From assembly GCA_010909725.1 (NCBI GenBank), contig JAACMV010000008.1, forward strand, positions 558,001 through 622,000: a DNA stretch of 64,000 bases, read 5' to 3'. Positions 1-11,518 of the stretch are shown here, one piece after another (the first letter of the stretch is position 1; each line of letters opens with the position of its first letter). Both the position numbers and the translations under genes were made by a program. A model generated the notes under the pieces. It did no database searches. It had not been told where the DNA came from and saw only the letters and a program-made list of their open reading frames with translations. Origin of the DNA: Picochlorum sp. 'celeri'. Lineage: Eukaryota; Chlorophyta; Trebouxiophyceae.

Positions 1-562
1 GACAGATCAACAGATCAATGCATCCCTCTCGATGACTCATTGACCATGAGATACGACATTTGACAGGACGTCTTTCGCAGAACACATGATCCGATCAGGT
101 CGTGGCTTGCAAAGGAAGCCACTGCATCGCAATGATTCTGCTCCACGTGACTGCCAGATACCACGGTACTTTTGATATCAAGAAACGTGGCAGCTTCTGT
201 AGTTTATATTAAAGCGAACAAACGTCCATGTGAAGTTAAAATTATAGTATTAATCAATTAAGGACGGTTCTGGACAAGTTTAGCCTCGCGTGGGTTGAGA
301 ACAGAAACGACTGATACAGACGTGACAGAAACTGAAGGGCAGTCAAGGTTGGTTATCAACGCATTCACCGTCTACCATAGTGTTACTTTTATTTTATTTT
401 TATATGGATTTTTCATGACATGGACGCATCCAAACGTTGAATAGGTTTGAATATTGACCTGGAGACAGATTGACTGTGCAGCGCGAACGCCTTCCTTGTG
501 AAGAGCGACTACTCCTTGAAAGGAGTCAGAATCTGATTGTAATTGAGTTAAATATATGAGTC
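1..562. other. Intergenic / 5' flank of the Mei2-like gene
   Basis: No gene is supported here. The stretch is moderately AT-rich and presumably holds the promoter and 5' untranslated region of the RNA-binding protein gene that starts at 563. I see no tRNA, repeat or other RNA gene. Confidence 0.5.
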
Positions 563-630
563 ATGGTGAATATGGGGCATGGTATGTCTCCTCAAGGGGC
601 TTCAGGCAAAGGACAGAAATTCTTTTCTGA
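556..630 (+). promoter_or_regulatory. Upstream ORF overlapping the Mei2-like start codon
   Basis: An ATG at 556 lies 7 bases before the main start at 563 in another frame. It opens a 24-codon reading frame that ends with TGA at 628-630, inside the main coding sequence. If scanning ribosomes use it, it would lower translation of the main protein. It could also be passed over, or the transcript could begin downstream of it. Only the sequence arrangement is seen; the regulatory role is inferred. Confidence 0.35.
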
Positions 631-2605
631 AGATACTTCAGGGGACAAGGCGCTGCAAGACCAGCGGCGAAGTTCGACTCAGAGCTTTGATACACGGATT
701 CAGGACGATATACTGCAATCGTTGAGCCAGCAGCAGCCACAACAGTCGCAGCAGCAACAGTTGTCGTCTAGTACACCGTGTTCGTCGTCACAGCAGCTTG
801 GATATGATCATGTATTTTCCAAGTCTCAAAAGGAGTTTGGGGAGAGTGAGAATAGCTTTTTGAAAAATAATTTATACGAGGAAGAAATCTTTGCGTTTGA
901 ATCTGGCAGTGTGCAGGGGTCTTCTCAGTATACACATGCAGGAGTGAGCTCTTCCTCCAGGTATGGTGGTGGGCTTGCTCCTCATGTGCCGAGCGGCAAG
1001 GACTTGGCGACATCACCTCCATCATCATCTCAGGATAGAGAGTCTAGGACGGTGTTGATCCAGGGGATTGATCCGAACACGCCTGATAACATCTTGAAGG
1101 AACAGTTTGAGTGTTTTGGGGATATTCAATCTATTTCATTGGAGACCAAGATGCAGGGGCATATGATGATAACATATCATGATATACGAGCTGCTCGATT
1201 GGCAATGCACTCGTCTGGGACTGTATGGAGAGGTAGACAATTGTCGTGCACCATGTTGGGTCAGGATGTGACAGTGCAGAGTTCATCACCCACCATGCTG
1301 TATCTCATTTCATTGGATGGAGGCAAATCCTTGGATGATGTATATTATCTCTTGTCGTCATATGGCGAGTTGAAGGATTTGAAACAGCATCCATATCAGC
1401 AGCATTGCTGTATGGCGGAATTTTATGACAGCAGACATGCTGCTGCTGCACTGAGCAGCCTCAAATCATCTCCAGATGTGACTGGAAGGCTGGTTGTGTT
1501 GGATGGGTCAAACAAGGACCTGTTTGGCAATGTAGAAGATTTTAACCAGCAGCAGCAATATGTCAATCGCTATCAACAGACATATTCGACGAGTGTGTCG
1601 GATATGACCAAGAATCTGTCAGAAATCTCATTGGATAGCAATCGTAGCCCTCATCAGTCCTCCCAAGGACTCTACCAAATGATGCCTCGTGGATTGGTAC
1701 AGTCCAATGATATGTTGAACAGAAGGACGAGTACGTATCCAAGTGCCGAGAAGATGTGGCAAGCCAATGCGATGGTTGACAGACACGGAGCAAGTCCACC
1801 GAGTACAAATGCACAGTGGCTTGCATCGAACGAAGTTCTAGCTGCCTTGCAAGCACAGCAAATGGCCAGTATGCAATCACATCATCTTCATCATCAAAAT
1901 CAGAGTTCCATGCAGAGTGTGTTGCAGGGTGCTTTTCTGTCAAATCCTGATATTGGGCGCTCGCAGTACGTTGGTGGCAGTCAATCCATGCAACAGCCTA
2001 CGAGGCGAAACGTGTCTGATCCTAGTTTAGGGGGTCGATTGGCAAGGCGAAATGTGAACCCATTAGCCGAGGCGGAAAGAAAAGCACAGCAGGATCGCTT
2101 GTATGGTTTGGACTTGCACAAGATATTGGCAGGGGAGGATAGGAGAACAACTTTGATGATAAAAAATATTCCAAACAAGTACACACAGAAAATGCTTCTG
2201 ACGCTGTTGGAAGAGAGATTTGCAGGGACTCATCCATTCCCCTTTGATTTCTTCTACTTGCCAATTGACTTCAAGAACAAGTGCAATGTGGGGTATGCAT
2301 TCATAAATATGACCACCCATTTGGCAATCCCAGCACTGGTGGAGGATTTTCATGGAAGACGGTGGCCCAAGTTTAATTCTGAAAAAGTCTGCCAGATTGC
2401 CTATGGCCGCATTCAGGGGAAGCTTGCGTTAATTCAACATTTTCAAAATTCATCCTTGCTGCACGAGGATAAGAGGTGTCGTCCAGTGCTGTTTAATATT
2501 GATGGAGAGGTAGAGCAGTTTCCTATTGGACCAGAAGCTCTGGCTTCCTTCAGTATGAAACATCAGAAAGAATCTGGCATTGGGCGAGGGGAAGCTGCAC
2601 GTTGA
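563..2605 (+). CDS. Mei2-like RNA-binding protein
   Basis: A 680-residue protein with three RNA-recognition motifs in the Mei2 arrangement. RRM1 is at about residues 162-232, RRM2 at about 243-305, and the diagnostic C-terminal Mei2-type RRM at about 526-640, with TTLMIKNIPNKY as RNP2-like strand and NVGYAFINM as RNP1-like strand. The N-terminus is rich in Gln and Ser, with QQ runs near residues 55-65. In fission yeast Mei2 drives entry into meiosis, and plant AML proteins act in meiosis and development; both bind RNA in nucleus and cytoplasm. The role in this organism is not known. The coding sequence has no intron. The first in-frame ATG is used, although a second Met follows three codons later and an out-of-frame upstream ATG overlaps the start. 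Family assignment is firm because of the third RRM. Confidence 0.92.
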   Translation: MVNMGHGMSPQGASGKGQKFFSEDTSGDKALQDQRRSSTQSFDTRIQDDILQSLSQQQPQQSQQQQLSSSTPCSSSQQLGYDHVFSKSQKEFGESENSFLKNNLYEEEIFAFESGSVQGSSQYTHAGVSSSSRYGGGLAPHVPSGKDLATSPPSSSQDRESRTVLIQGIDPNTPDNILKEQFECFGDIQSISLETKMQGHMMITYHDIRAARLAMHSSGTVWRGRQLSCTMLGQDVTVQSSSPTMLYLISLDGGKSLDDVYYLLSSYGELKDLKQHPYQQHCCMAEFYDSRHAAAALSSLKSSPDVTGRLVVLDGSNKDLFGNVEDFNQQQQYVNRYQQTYSTSVSDMTKNLSEISLDSNRSPHQSSQGLYQMMPRGLVQSNDMLNRRTSTYPSAEKMWQANAMVDRHGASPPSTNAQWLASNEVLAALQAQQMASMQSHHLHHQNQSSMQSVLQGAFLSNPDIGRSQYVGGSQSMQQPTRRNVSDPSLGGRLARRNVNPLAEAERKAQQDRLYGLDLHKILAGEDRRTTLMIKNIPNKYTQKMLLTLLEERFAGTHPFPFDFFYLPIDFKNKCNVGYAFINMTTHLAIPALVEDFHGRRWPKFNSEKVCQIAYGRIQGKLALIQHFQNSSLLHEDKRCRPVLFNIDGEVEQFPIGPEALASFSMKHQKESGIGRGEAAR

Positions 2606-3160
2606 TAGAAGGGTAAAACAAGAAAAGAATGAATCGCCAATTGAATGTTAGCACACGTAGAAGTCTTTTTTTTTATCGCCTAGAGTATTTTGAGTAGAGA
2701 AGTTCCTGCATTGTCCTTGTGTTTTCCAAGCAGCGCCTGTGTTGATGTATGTAGTTTCAGTCCAGTCTGAATGCATCCAGTTTAGATGCTATCAGGACTC
2801 GCATGACATCTATATTTTGATTTCATATTTTTTATTTTTATTCTTCGTATTAAAAGACGCTCGTTTTGTAAGGAATGAATGTAGTTGATGTACTTTGGGC
2901 TGTTCAAGGCAACAGACATGCTCTGGTCAACATCAGGCACATGCATGGAGTCAACTCAAATGCCCATGGATTCCATCCAAGGAGTTTTCTAGGGACTGAG
3001 TCATTGATTTGAATGCTGTGGTGTGACTCATGGCAGAAAAAAATAAAATCATTATATGATTGCAAGACTGGTATTAAACAAATCAGTCTGATAATCCCTG
3101 CTGTGAGGTCTTGAGGGTATCAATCATCTGTACTGTGAAGAAGAAGCCAGTCAACTGACA
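2606..3160. other. Intergenic, Mei2-like gene to beta-tubulin
   Basis: No gene is supported. The first part is the 3' untranslated region of the Mei2-like gene; it contains a TGTAA near 2867, the polyadenylation signal common in green algae. The remainder should hold the beta-tubulin promoter and leader. Nothing else is recognisable. Confidence 0.45.
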
Positions 3161-4710
<1,550 letters not shown>

Positions 4711-4840
4711 TCCTCTTTGCAAATTGTCCACGCAAGGGTTATTCTAACCACTGTAAACAAAAGCATCTTCGAGTTTCGTTAAAAAAATTCTAAAATAATC
4801 ATGATTCTTTCCAAAAAGATTATCTCATTAGACGTGGTTT

Positions 4841-7800
4841 TTATGGTTCATAACTGAGCATTGGTCTAAGCCACTTCTCTGCTTCTTCCAATGGCATCTT
4901 CTTTCTCTCTGCGTAATCGACAACTTGATCCTGGGTAATCTTACCCACAGCAAAGTAATGCGAATGAGGAGCAGCAAAGTACAGACCAGACACAGAGGCT
5001 GCTGGCAACATGGCCATGGACTCTGTCAAATCCATGCCAATTTCTTCTTTGATATTCATCATGTTCCACATTGTCTTTTTCTCTGTATGGTCTGGTTGTG
5101 ATGGATATCCTGCTGCTGGACGGATGCCTTGATATTTCACCTTGAGCAGGTCATCAACATCGAGCTTCTCATCCTTTGAGTAACCCCACAACTCTTGGCG
5201 GACCACCTCATGCAACTTCTCTGCAAATGCTTCTGCTAGACGATCTGCAAGTGCTTCCGCCATGATGTAGTTGTAGTCATCACCAGCTTGTTTATACTCC
5301 TCTGTGAGCTTTTCGACCCCAAGAGCAGAGTTTGCAAATGCCCCAACATAGTCCACCATTCCAGTGTCTTTTGGAGCAATGAAATCCGAGATGCAAGTAT
5401 ATGGTTCCTCTGTCTCCTTCTCAGCTTGCTGACGCAATCCATAGAACTTGCCTATGATGTCAGATCTTGTCTCGTCCTGATACACCTCAATATCATCCCC
5501 GATGGCATTTGCTGGATACAAACCGACAATACCCACCAATGTTAGGAGTTTTCCATCAATAATTTTTTGCAGCAATTCCTGCGCCTCATCGAATAGGCGC
5601 TTAGCTTCCGCTCCCACAGTTTCATCCTTGAAAATCTTGGGGTAACCTCTATTTGGATATCTTCCCCTCAGCTGCCATACCTGGAAGAAAGGATTCCAAT
5701 CAATGTAAGGCACGACCTCTTCCAATGGATAATCTTTGAATACTTTTGTACCCAGCATTGCAGGCCTGATAGGCTTGTACTCTGGCAAAGACCAATCGAC
5801 CTGGATTTTCTTGGCCTGGGAATCCTTCAGAGCAAGGTACGTCCTATCTTCCATGCCAGCATAGAATTCCTCTCTCAATTCCTCATACTGTTCTCTAACA
5901 TCATCTTGGAAGTCCTGTGTTGCGTTAGGATCCAACAGCGACTGAACCACAGGTACAGAGCGAGAAGCATCGAGCACATACACAACTGAGCCTGAGTACT
6001 GTGGAGCAATCTTGACAGCCGTGTGCATCTTTGATGTGGTTGCCCCACCAATGAGCAGGGGCAATCTCAAACCTCTTTCTTCCATTTTCTTTGCAACAGT
6101 GACCATTTCGTCCAATGATGGAGTGATCAGACCGGAGAGACCAATGATATCAGCATTGTGCTCCTCTGCTGCATCCAGAATGGTTTCCCATGGACACATG
6201 ACTCCTACATCAATGACTTTGAAATTATTGCAACCCAGAACAACTGATACAATATTCTTTCCAATGTCGTGTACGTCTCCTTTAACAGTCGCCATGATTA
6301 CTACTCCAGCATTATCAGATGTGACTCCAGAATTCTTTTTCGCTTCCTCAATGAACGGAATAAGGTGGCCTACAGCCTTCTTCATCACTCGTGCAGATTT
6401 GATTACCTGAGGCAAAAACATTTTGCCTGCACCAAACAAATCGCCGACAACATTCATACCATCCATGAGAGGACCTTCAATAACATTCAAAGGCTCTGGG
6501 TAACGGCCGGACACACGAGCTTCCTCTGTATCTGCCACCACATGGGCATCAATACCTTTGATAAGGGCATGCTCAATACGTTTCTCAACAGGTAAATCTC
6601 TCCATGAATCACCAGTCTTCTTATCTGAGGAGGAATTGTCGCTCTCCCCCTTCCTTCTCACATTCGTGGGTGTACTCTTAGGATCTAACGTAGCCGCATA
6701 TTCCAACAGCCTCTCTGTTGCATTCTCACAGCGATTCAAGAGGACATCCTCGACCATCTCCAGCAGCTCCTTGTCAATCTTCTCATACACGTCCTCCTGA
6801 ACTTGCTTGGCATTCACAATACCCATGTCCATACCAGCCTTGCATGCATGATGAAGGAATGATGAGTGGAAGGCACGGCGGACTGGCTCGTTCCCGCGGA
6901 AGGAAAAGGCAATGTTCGACACACCACCAGACACCTTCGCGCCGGGGCACAGGCGCTTGATCTCTGACGTGGCACGGATGAAGTCAACCGCGTAGTTGTT
7001 GTGCTCTGCCAGACCAGTACCGACAGTCAAAATGTTTGGATCGAAAATGATGTCCTGAGGGTTGAAACCGACCTCCTCCACCAAAATGCGATATGCACGA
7101 GTGCAGATGCGGACCTTGTCTTCACACGTCGCCGCCTGGCCCTCCTCGTCGAACGCCATCACCACCACAGCAGCCCCGTGGCGACGAATCTCAGATGCTT
7201 GCTCTCTGAACTTGTCCTCGCCCTCTTTCAGCGAGATCGAATTGACGATGCACTTGCCCTGGCAACACTTGATCCCAGCCTCCACAATGTGGAACTTGGA
7301 CGAGTCAATCATGAATGGGACGCGGGAAACCTCTGGATCAGACACCAACAGGTTCACGAAACGCGTCATCGCAGACACACCCTCAATCAGTCCGTCGTCC
7401 ATGTTGATATCCAAGATGTCAGCACCCTGGTTCACCTGGGACACCGCAATGCCAAGAGCCTTGTCGTAATCTCCGTCCACAATAGCCTTCTTGTAGATGC
7501 GCGACCCAGCCACGTTGCAACGCTCCCCAATCTTCAGGAACGTCGACCGCATGTCGTCCTCCTTTGGACGGTAGTTCAGAGGCTCAAGACCGCTCAAGCG
7601 CATGATGTCCTCCACAGGGTGCTTCTGACGTGGAGCATACTCGGAGGCCATCTTCTTGATGGCAGCAATGTGCTCTGGGCCGGTGCCGCAGCAGCCACCA
7701 ATCGCATTCACAAGACCCTCCTCGCAGAATGGACGCACGTCTTCAGCCATCTCCGGGCCGCCCTGGTCGTACCCGCCCATCGCGTTCGGCAACCCAGCAT

Positions 7801-10800
7801 TGGGGTAGCAGAACACGTAGCAGTCCGCACACCGGCTCAAATTGGCAATGTACTGCTTCATGTCCTTGGCGCCAAGCGCACAGTTCAGACCCACTGCATA
7901 CGGCTTGGCATGAGAGATGCTGTTCCAGAATGCCTCGTTGGTCTGACCGCTCAGCGTGCGCCCAGAGTTGTCCACAATCGTGCCAGACACAAACACTGGG
8001 ATGCGCACCCCCTTCTCCTTGAAGAACTTGTCAAGCGCGTACAGCGCCGCGCGCGCATTCCCTGTGTCAAAAATGGTCTCCACCAAGAAGACGTCGACGC
8101 CGCCGTCGTACAGCGCGATCGCCTGCTCGTAGTACGCCTGCGCCACCTCGTCAAACGTGATGCCACGAAGCGCTGGGTTCTCCACGCTGGGAGACACGCT
8201 CAGCGTCTTGTTGGTGGGGCCGATCGCCCCAGCCACAAACTTCACGCTCCCGGGATGAGCCTCCATGTACGCCTTGGTGCACTTCTTCGCCACCTGGGCG
8301 GCGGTGCGGTTGATCAGGTCCACCTCCTCTTTCTGGTCCAGCGAGTAGTCAGCCTGAGAGATGGTGGTGCCATTGAACGTGTTGGTCTCGATGATGTCCG
8401 CACCAGCCTCCAAAAACGCATTGTGGATCGACTCCACCACATCCGGACGCGTGATCACAAGGATGTCGTTGTTTCCCTTCAGCTCGTCCTTGTGGTCCTT
8501 GTACCGCTCGCCGCGGAAGTCCTCCTCCTGCAGCTTCCACTTTTGTATTTGGGTGCCCATGGCGCCATCGATGAACATGATGCGCTCTTGCATCAACGCA
8601 TCCAGCTTGTCGAACGCATCACTCTTCTTCAATGACGAAGACTCGTCGTGCACACGGTACGTTGGGACTGGTGGCAAGTTCTCTGGTGGAGCGAGCGGAT
8701 CAAATCCCTTGGGAATAGGGTTAACCTTCTCAGGCAACACTGGACCAGCATTGAGCTTCTTAACGTTTGTTGGAGTACTCTTGGGGTCAAGCGTAGCCGC
8801 ATATTCAAGGAGTCTCTCTGTTGCATCATCCCTCCTGTTCAACAGGACATCCTCGACCATCTCCAGCAGCTCCTTGTCAATCTTCTCATACACGTCCTCC
8901 TGAACTTGCTTGGCATTCACAATACCCATGTCCATACCAGCCTTGCATGCATGATGAAGGAATGATGAGTGGAAGGCACGGCGGACTGGCTCGTTCCCGC
9001 GGAAGGAAAAGGCAATGTTCGACACACCACCAGACACCTTCGCGCCGGGGCACAGGCGCTTGATCTCTGACGTGGCACGGATGAAGTCAACCGCGTAGTT
9101 GTTGTGCTCTGCCAGACCAGTACCGACAGTCAAAATGTTTGGATCGAAAATGATGTCCTGAGGGTTGAAACCGACCTCCTCCACCAAAATGCGATATGCA
9201 CGAGTGCAGATGCGGACCTTGTCTTCACACGTCGCCGCCTGGCCCTCCTCGTCGAACGCCATCACCACCACAGCAGCCCCGTGGCGACGAATCTCAGATG
9301 CTTGCTCTCTGAACTTGTCCTCGCCCTCTTTCAGCGAGATCGAATTGACGATGCACTTGCCCTGGCAACACTTGATCCCAGCCTCCACAATGTGGAACTT
9401 GGACGAGTCAATCATGAATGGGACGCGGGAAACCTCTGGATCAGACACCAACAGGTTCACGAAACGCGTCATCGCAGACACACCCTCAATCAGTCCGTCG
9501 TCCATGTTGATATCCAAGATGTCAGCACCCTGGTTCACCTGGGACACCGCAATGCCAAGAGCCTTGTCGTAATCTCCGTCCACAATAGCCTTCTTGTAGA
9601 TGCGCGACCCAGCCACGTTGCAACGCTCCCCAATCTTCAGGAACGTCGACCGCATGTCGTCCTCCTTTGGACGGTAGTTCAGAGGCTCAAGACCGCTCAA
9701 GCGCATGATGTCCTCCACAGGGTGCTTCTGACGTGGAGCATACTCGGAGGCCATCTTCTTGATGGCAGCAATGTGCTCTGGGCCGGTGCCGCAGCAGCCA
9801 CCAATCGCATTCACAAGACCCTCCTCGCAGAATGGACGCACGTCTTCAGCCATCTCCGGGCCGCCCTGGTCGTACCCGCCCATCGCGTTCGGCAACCCAG
9901 CATTGGGGTAGCAGAACACGTAGCAGTCCGCACACCGGCTCAAATTGGCAATGTACTGCTTCATGTCCTTGGCGCCAAGCGCGCAGTTCAGACCCACTGC
10001 ATACGGCTTGGCATGCGAGATGCTGTTCCAGAATGCCTCGTTGGTCTGACCGCTCAGCGTGCGCCCAGAGTTGTCCACAATCGTGCCAGACACAAACACT
10101 GGGATGCGCACCCCCTTCTCCTTGAAGAACTTGTCAAGCGCGTACAGCGCCGCGCGCGCGTTCCCTGTGTCAAAAATGGTCTCCACCAAGAAGACGTCGA
10201 CGCCGCCGTCGTACAGCGCGATCGCCTGCTCGTAGTACGCCTGCGCCACCTCGTCAAACGTGATGCCACGAAGCGCTGGGTTCTCCACGCTGGGAGACAC
10301 GCTCAGCGTCTTGTTGGTGGGGCCGATCGCCCCAGCCACAAACTTCACGCTCCCAGGATGAGCCTCCATGTACGCCTTGGTGCACTTCTTCGCCACCTGG
10401 GCGGCGGTGCGGTTGATCAGGTCCACCTCCTCTTTCTGGTCCAGCGAGTAGTCGGCCTGAGAGATGGTGGTGCCATTGAACGTGTTGGTCTCGATGATGT
10501 CCGCACCAGCCTCCAAAAACGCATTGTGGATCGACTCCACCACATCCGGACGCGTGATCACAAGGATGTCGTTGTTTCCCTTCAGCTCGTCCTTGTGGTC
10601 CTTGTACCGCTCGCCGCGGAAGTCCTCCTCCTGCAGCTTCCACTTTTGTATTTGGGTGCCCATGGCGCCATCGATGAACATGATGCGCTCTTGCATCAAC
10701 GCGTCCAGCTTGTCGAACGCATCACTCTTCTTCAAAGACGAAGACTCGTCGTGCACACGGTACGTTGGGACCGGCGCAGGTGGTGCCTGCTCATCAGCTG

Positions 10801-10909
10801 CAGTATCCACACTCTGCTCCGCAGCACCACTCACTACTCTAGCACCCAGATTGTTCACGCTCTGGAGCACATGCCTTCCAATCTCTAGCAGAGCATCCCC
10901 TTGCCCCAT
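4841..10909 (-). CDS. METH: Cobalamin-dependent methionine synthase with duplicated Hcy/folate module
   Basis: Transfers the methyl group of 5-methyl-tetrahydrofolate through cobalamin to homocysteine, giving methionine. Usual MetH is about 1230-1260 residues; this reading frame gives about 2022. Order: homocysteine-binding and pterin-binding domains (about 47-730), a short Pro-rich linker, a second copy of both (about 748-1400), then one cap/B12-binding domain with [10 protein letters not shown] (coding DNA near 6250-6285; the His is the lower cobalt ligand), and one C-terminal AdoMet activation domain. Both copies keep the zinc ligands GLNCALG and GGCCGTG. The start is uncertain: ATGs at 10939 and 10909 are in frame. 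I chose 10909, which avoids overlap with the neighbouring small gene. The frame is open for 6 kb without a stop, which argues for function. Base composition rises sharply in the homocysteine domains. A B12 requirement is expected only if METE is absent elsewhere. Confidence 0.93.
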   Translation of the reverse strand: MGQGDALLEIGRHVLQSVNNLGARVVSGAAEQSVDTAADEQAPPAPVPTYRVHDESSSLKKSDAFDKLDALMQERIMFIDGAMGTQIQKWKLQEEDFRGERYKDHKDELKGNNDILVITRPDVVESIHNAFLEAGADIIETNTFNGTTISQADYSLDQKEEVDLINRTAAQVAKKCTKAYMEAHPGSVKFVAGAIGPTNKTLSVSPSVENPALRGITFDEVAQAYYEQAIALYDGGVDVFLVETIFDTGNARAALYALDKFFKEKGVRIPVFVSGTIVDNSGRTLSGQTNEAFWNSISHAKPYAVGLNCALGAKDMKQYIANLSRCADCYVFCYPNAGLPNAMGGYDQGGPEMAEDVRPFCEEGLVNAIGGCCGTGPEHIAAIKKMASEYAPRQKHPVEDIMRLSGLEPLNYRPKEDDMRSTFLKIGERCNVAGSRIYKKAIVDGDYDKALGIAVSQVNQGADILDINMDDGLIEGVSAMTRFVNLLVSDPEVSRVPFMIDSSKFHIVEAGIKCCQGKCIVNSISLKEGEDKFREQASEIRRHGAAVVVMAFDEEGQAATCEDKVRICTRAYRILVEEVGFNPQDIIFDPNILTVGTGLAEHNNYAVDFIRATSEIKRLCPGAKVSGGVSNIAFSFRGNEPVRRAFHSSFLHHACKAGMDMGIVNAKQVQEDVYEKIDKELLEMVEDVLLNRRDDATERLLEYAATLDPKSTPTNVKKLNAGPVLPEKVNPIPKGFDPLAPPENLPPVPTYRVHDESSSLKKSDAFDKLDALMQERIMFIDGAMGTQIQKWKLQEEDFRGERYKDHKDELKGNNDILVITRPDVVESIHNAFLEAGADIIETNTFNGTTISQADYSLDQKEEVDLINRTAAQVAKKCTKAYMEAHPGSVKFVAGAIGPTNKTLSVSPSVENPALRGITFDEVAQAYYEQAIALYDGGVDVFLVETIFDTGNARAALYALDKFFKEKGVRIPVFVSGTIVDNSGRTLSGQTNEAFWNSISHAKPYAVGLNCALGAKDMKQYIANLSRCADCYVFCYPNAGLPNAMGGYDQGGPEMAEDVRPFCEEGLVNAIGGCCGTGPEHIAAIKKMASEYAPRQKHPVEDIMRLSGLEPLNYRPKEDDMRSTFLKIGERCNVAGSRIYKKAIVDGDYDKALGIAVSQVNQGADILDINMDDGLIEGVSAMTRFVNLLVSDPEVSRVPFMIDSSKFHIVEAGIKCCQGKCIVNSISLKEGEDKFREQASEIRRHGAAVVVMAFDEEGQAATCEDKVRICTRAYRILVEEVGFNPQDIIFDPNILTVGTGLAEHNNYAVDFIRATSEIKRLCPGAKVSGGVSNIAFSFRGNEPVRRAFHSSFLHHACKAGMDMGIVNAKQVQEDVYEKIDKELLEMVEDVLLNRCENATERLLEYAATLDPKSTPTNVRRKGESDNSSSDKKTGDSWRDLPVEKRIEHALIKGIDAHVVADTEEARVSGRYPEPLNVIEGPLMDGMNVVGDLFGAGKMFLPQVIKSARVMKKAVGHLIPFIEEAKKNSGVTSDNAGVVIMATVKGDVHDIGKNIVSVVLGCNNFKVIDVGVMCPWETILDAAEEHNADIIGLSGLITPSLDEMVTVAKKMEERGLRLPLLIGGATTSKMHTAVKIAPQYSGSVVYVLDASRSVPVVQSLLDPNATQDFQDDVREQYEELREEFYAGMEDRTYLALKDSQAKKIQVDWSLPEYKPIRPAMLGTKVFKDYPLEEVVPYIDWNPFFQVWQLRGRYPNRGYPKIFKDETVGAEAKRLFDEAQELLQKIIDGKLLTLVGIVGLYPANAIGDDIEVYQDETRSDIIGKFYGLRQQAEKETEEPYTCISDFIAPKDTGMVDYVGAFANSALGVEKLTEEYKQAGDDYNYIMAEALADRLAEAFAEKLHEVVRQELWGYSKDEKLDVDDLLKVKYQGIRPAAGYPSQPDHTEKKTMWNMMNIKEEIGMDLTESMAMLPAASVSGLYFAAPHSHYFAVGKITQDQVVDYAERKKMPLEEAEKWLRPMLSYEP
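6730..8672 (-). repeat. Tandem duplication inside methionine synthase, promoter-distal copy
   Basis: This 1943-bp stretch matches 8833-10775 at a constant offset of 2103 bases. By eye I count about seven or eight base differences, all in the upper half (homocysteine domain); those in the coding core are synonymous, so the two protein copies are identical for about 640 residues. The 84 bases just below it (6646-6729) also align to 8749-8832, but at only about 75% identity, so the original duplication was larger than the homogenised core. Confidence 0.93.
8833..10775 (-). repeat. Tandem duplication inside methionine synthase, promoter-proximal copy
   Basis: Partner of the repeat at 6730-8672. 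It encodes the first homocysteine-binding and pterin-binding module. The copies are separated by a 160-base stretch (8673-8832), which encodes a Pro-rich linker followed by the diverged edge of the duplicated pterin domain. Confidence 0.93.
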
Positions 10910-10919
10910 ATATAGCACC

Positions 10920-11162
10920 CTACGATACAAGACACGCATCAGGGACCGATACTCGATCACGCATCAGAAACATCATCCAAAAACGCACCCCAGCTATAGC
11001 CACGACTGGAATCAGCATTGGAATCACCATGGCTGACACCAATAGAAGAAACGACATGCCAAACAAAACAACCGCTGGAATTAAAACAACTATTCCTCCA
11101 GCGAGCACTAAAGGATGCTCACGCACGAGACGAGCAAACATCTCTGTGGCCGACGGAGACAT
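10920..11162 (-). CDS. Small hydrophobic membrane protein, unknown
   Basis: An 80-residue protein starting at the ATG at 11162. After a short N-terminal segment ([17 protein letters not shown]) comes an uninterrupted hydrophobic stretch of about 45 residues, long enough for two passes or a membrane hairpin, and then a short charged C-terminus. The stop lies just before the methionine synthase start in the same orientation. The long hydrophobic hairpin with internal Pro recalls promethin/oleosin-type lipid-droplet proteins, but I see no signature that proves it. A spliced N-terminus is possible. Existence as a gene is likely, function is open. Confidence 0.5.
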   Translation of the reverse strand: MSPSATEMFARLVREHPLVLAGGIVVLIPAVVLFGMSFLLLVSAMVIPMLIPVVAIAGVRFWMMFLMRDRVSVPDACLVS

Positions 11163-11518
11163 GATACTGGTATCTGCCTTCTTCAGCACTTCCCTGTACT
11201 TCTGTACTATGCAATTTAAAAATCTGAATATAAATTAACTAATACTAGAATAATCCCTTCACTGTATGGCGTTGAACAAAGAAATGTTCAATCGATCCCA
11301 CTGCGAAGACTTTTTTGAACCGTCAACTGCTGTAACACGTAGGAATCCGTACAATCAAGACTATTACTATAGATTAGAATACATATATGGTCTCACAGTG
11401 GCATTCAATGCAGTCCTATTGGTCTATCCATCTGGATATGTCTGTAAATAGAACATTAAAATCAACTTGAGGCCATTCAAATGTCCAGAACAGGCGCTTG
11501 TCTCATATCGAAAATACA
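11163..11518. other. Intergenic, small membrane protein to GCP4
   Basis: A divergent promoter region. An open frame at 11266-11451 encodes 61 residues without recognisable features, and I do not support it as a gene. A short out-of-frame ATG frame at 11481-11522 (13 codons) overlaps the GCP4 start. Confidence 0.4.

Noticed and set aside
7001..10888. Two very long antisense open frames (544 and 594 codons) opposite the methionine synthase modules
   Set aside because: They mirror the GC-rich, strongly biased codons of the real gene, are repeated only because the module is repeated, and show no domain. They are shadows.
10940..11240. Cobalamin riboswitch upstream of methionine synthase
   Set aside because: Such riboswitches are bacterial; no B12-box-like sequence was seen, and the region is occupied by a coding sequence.
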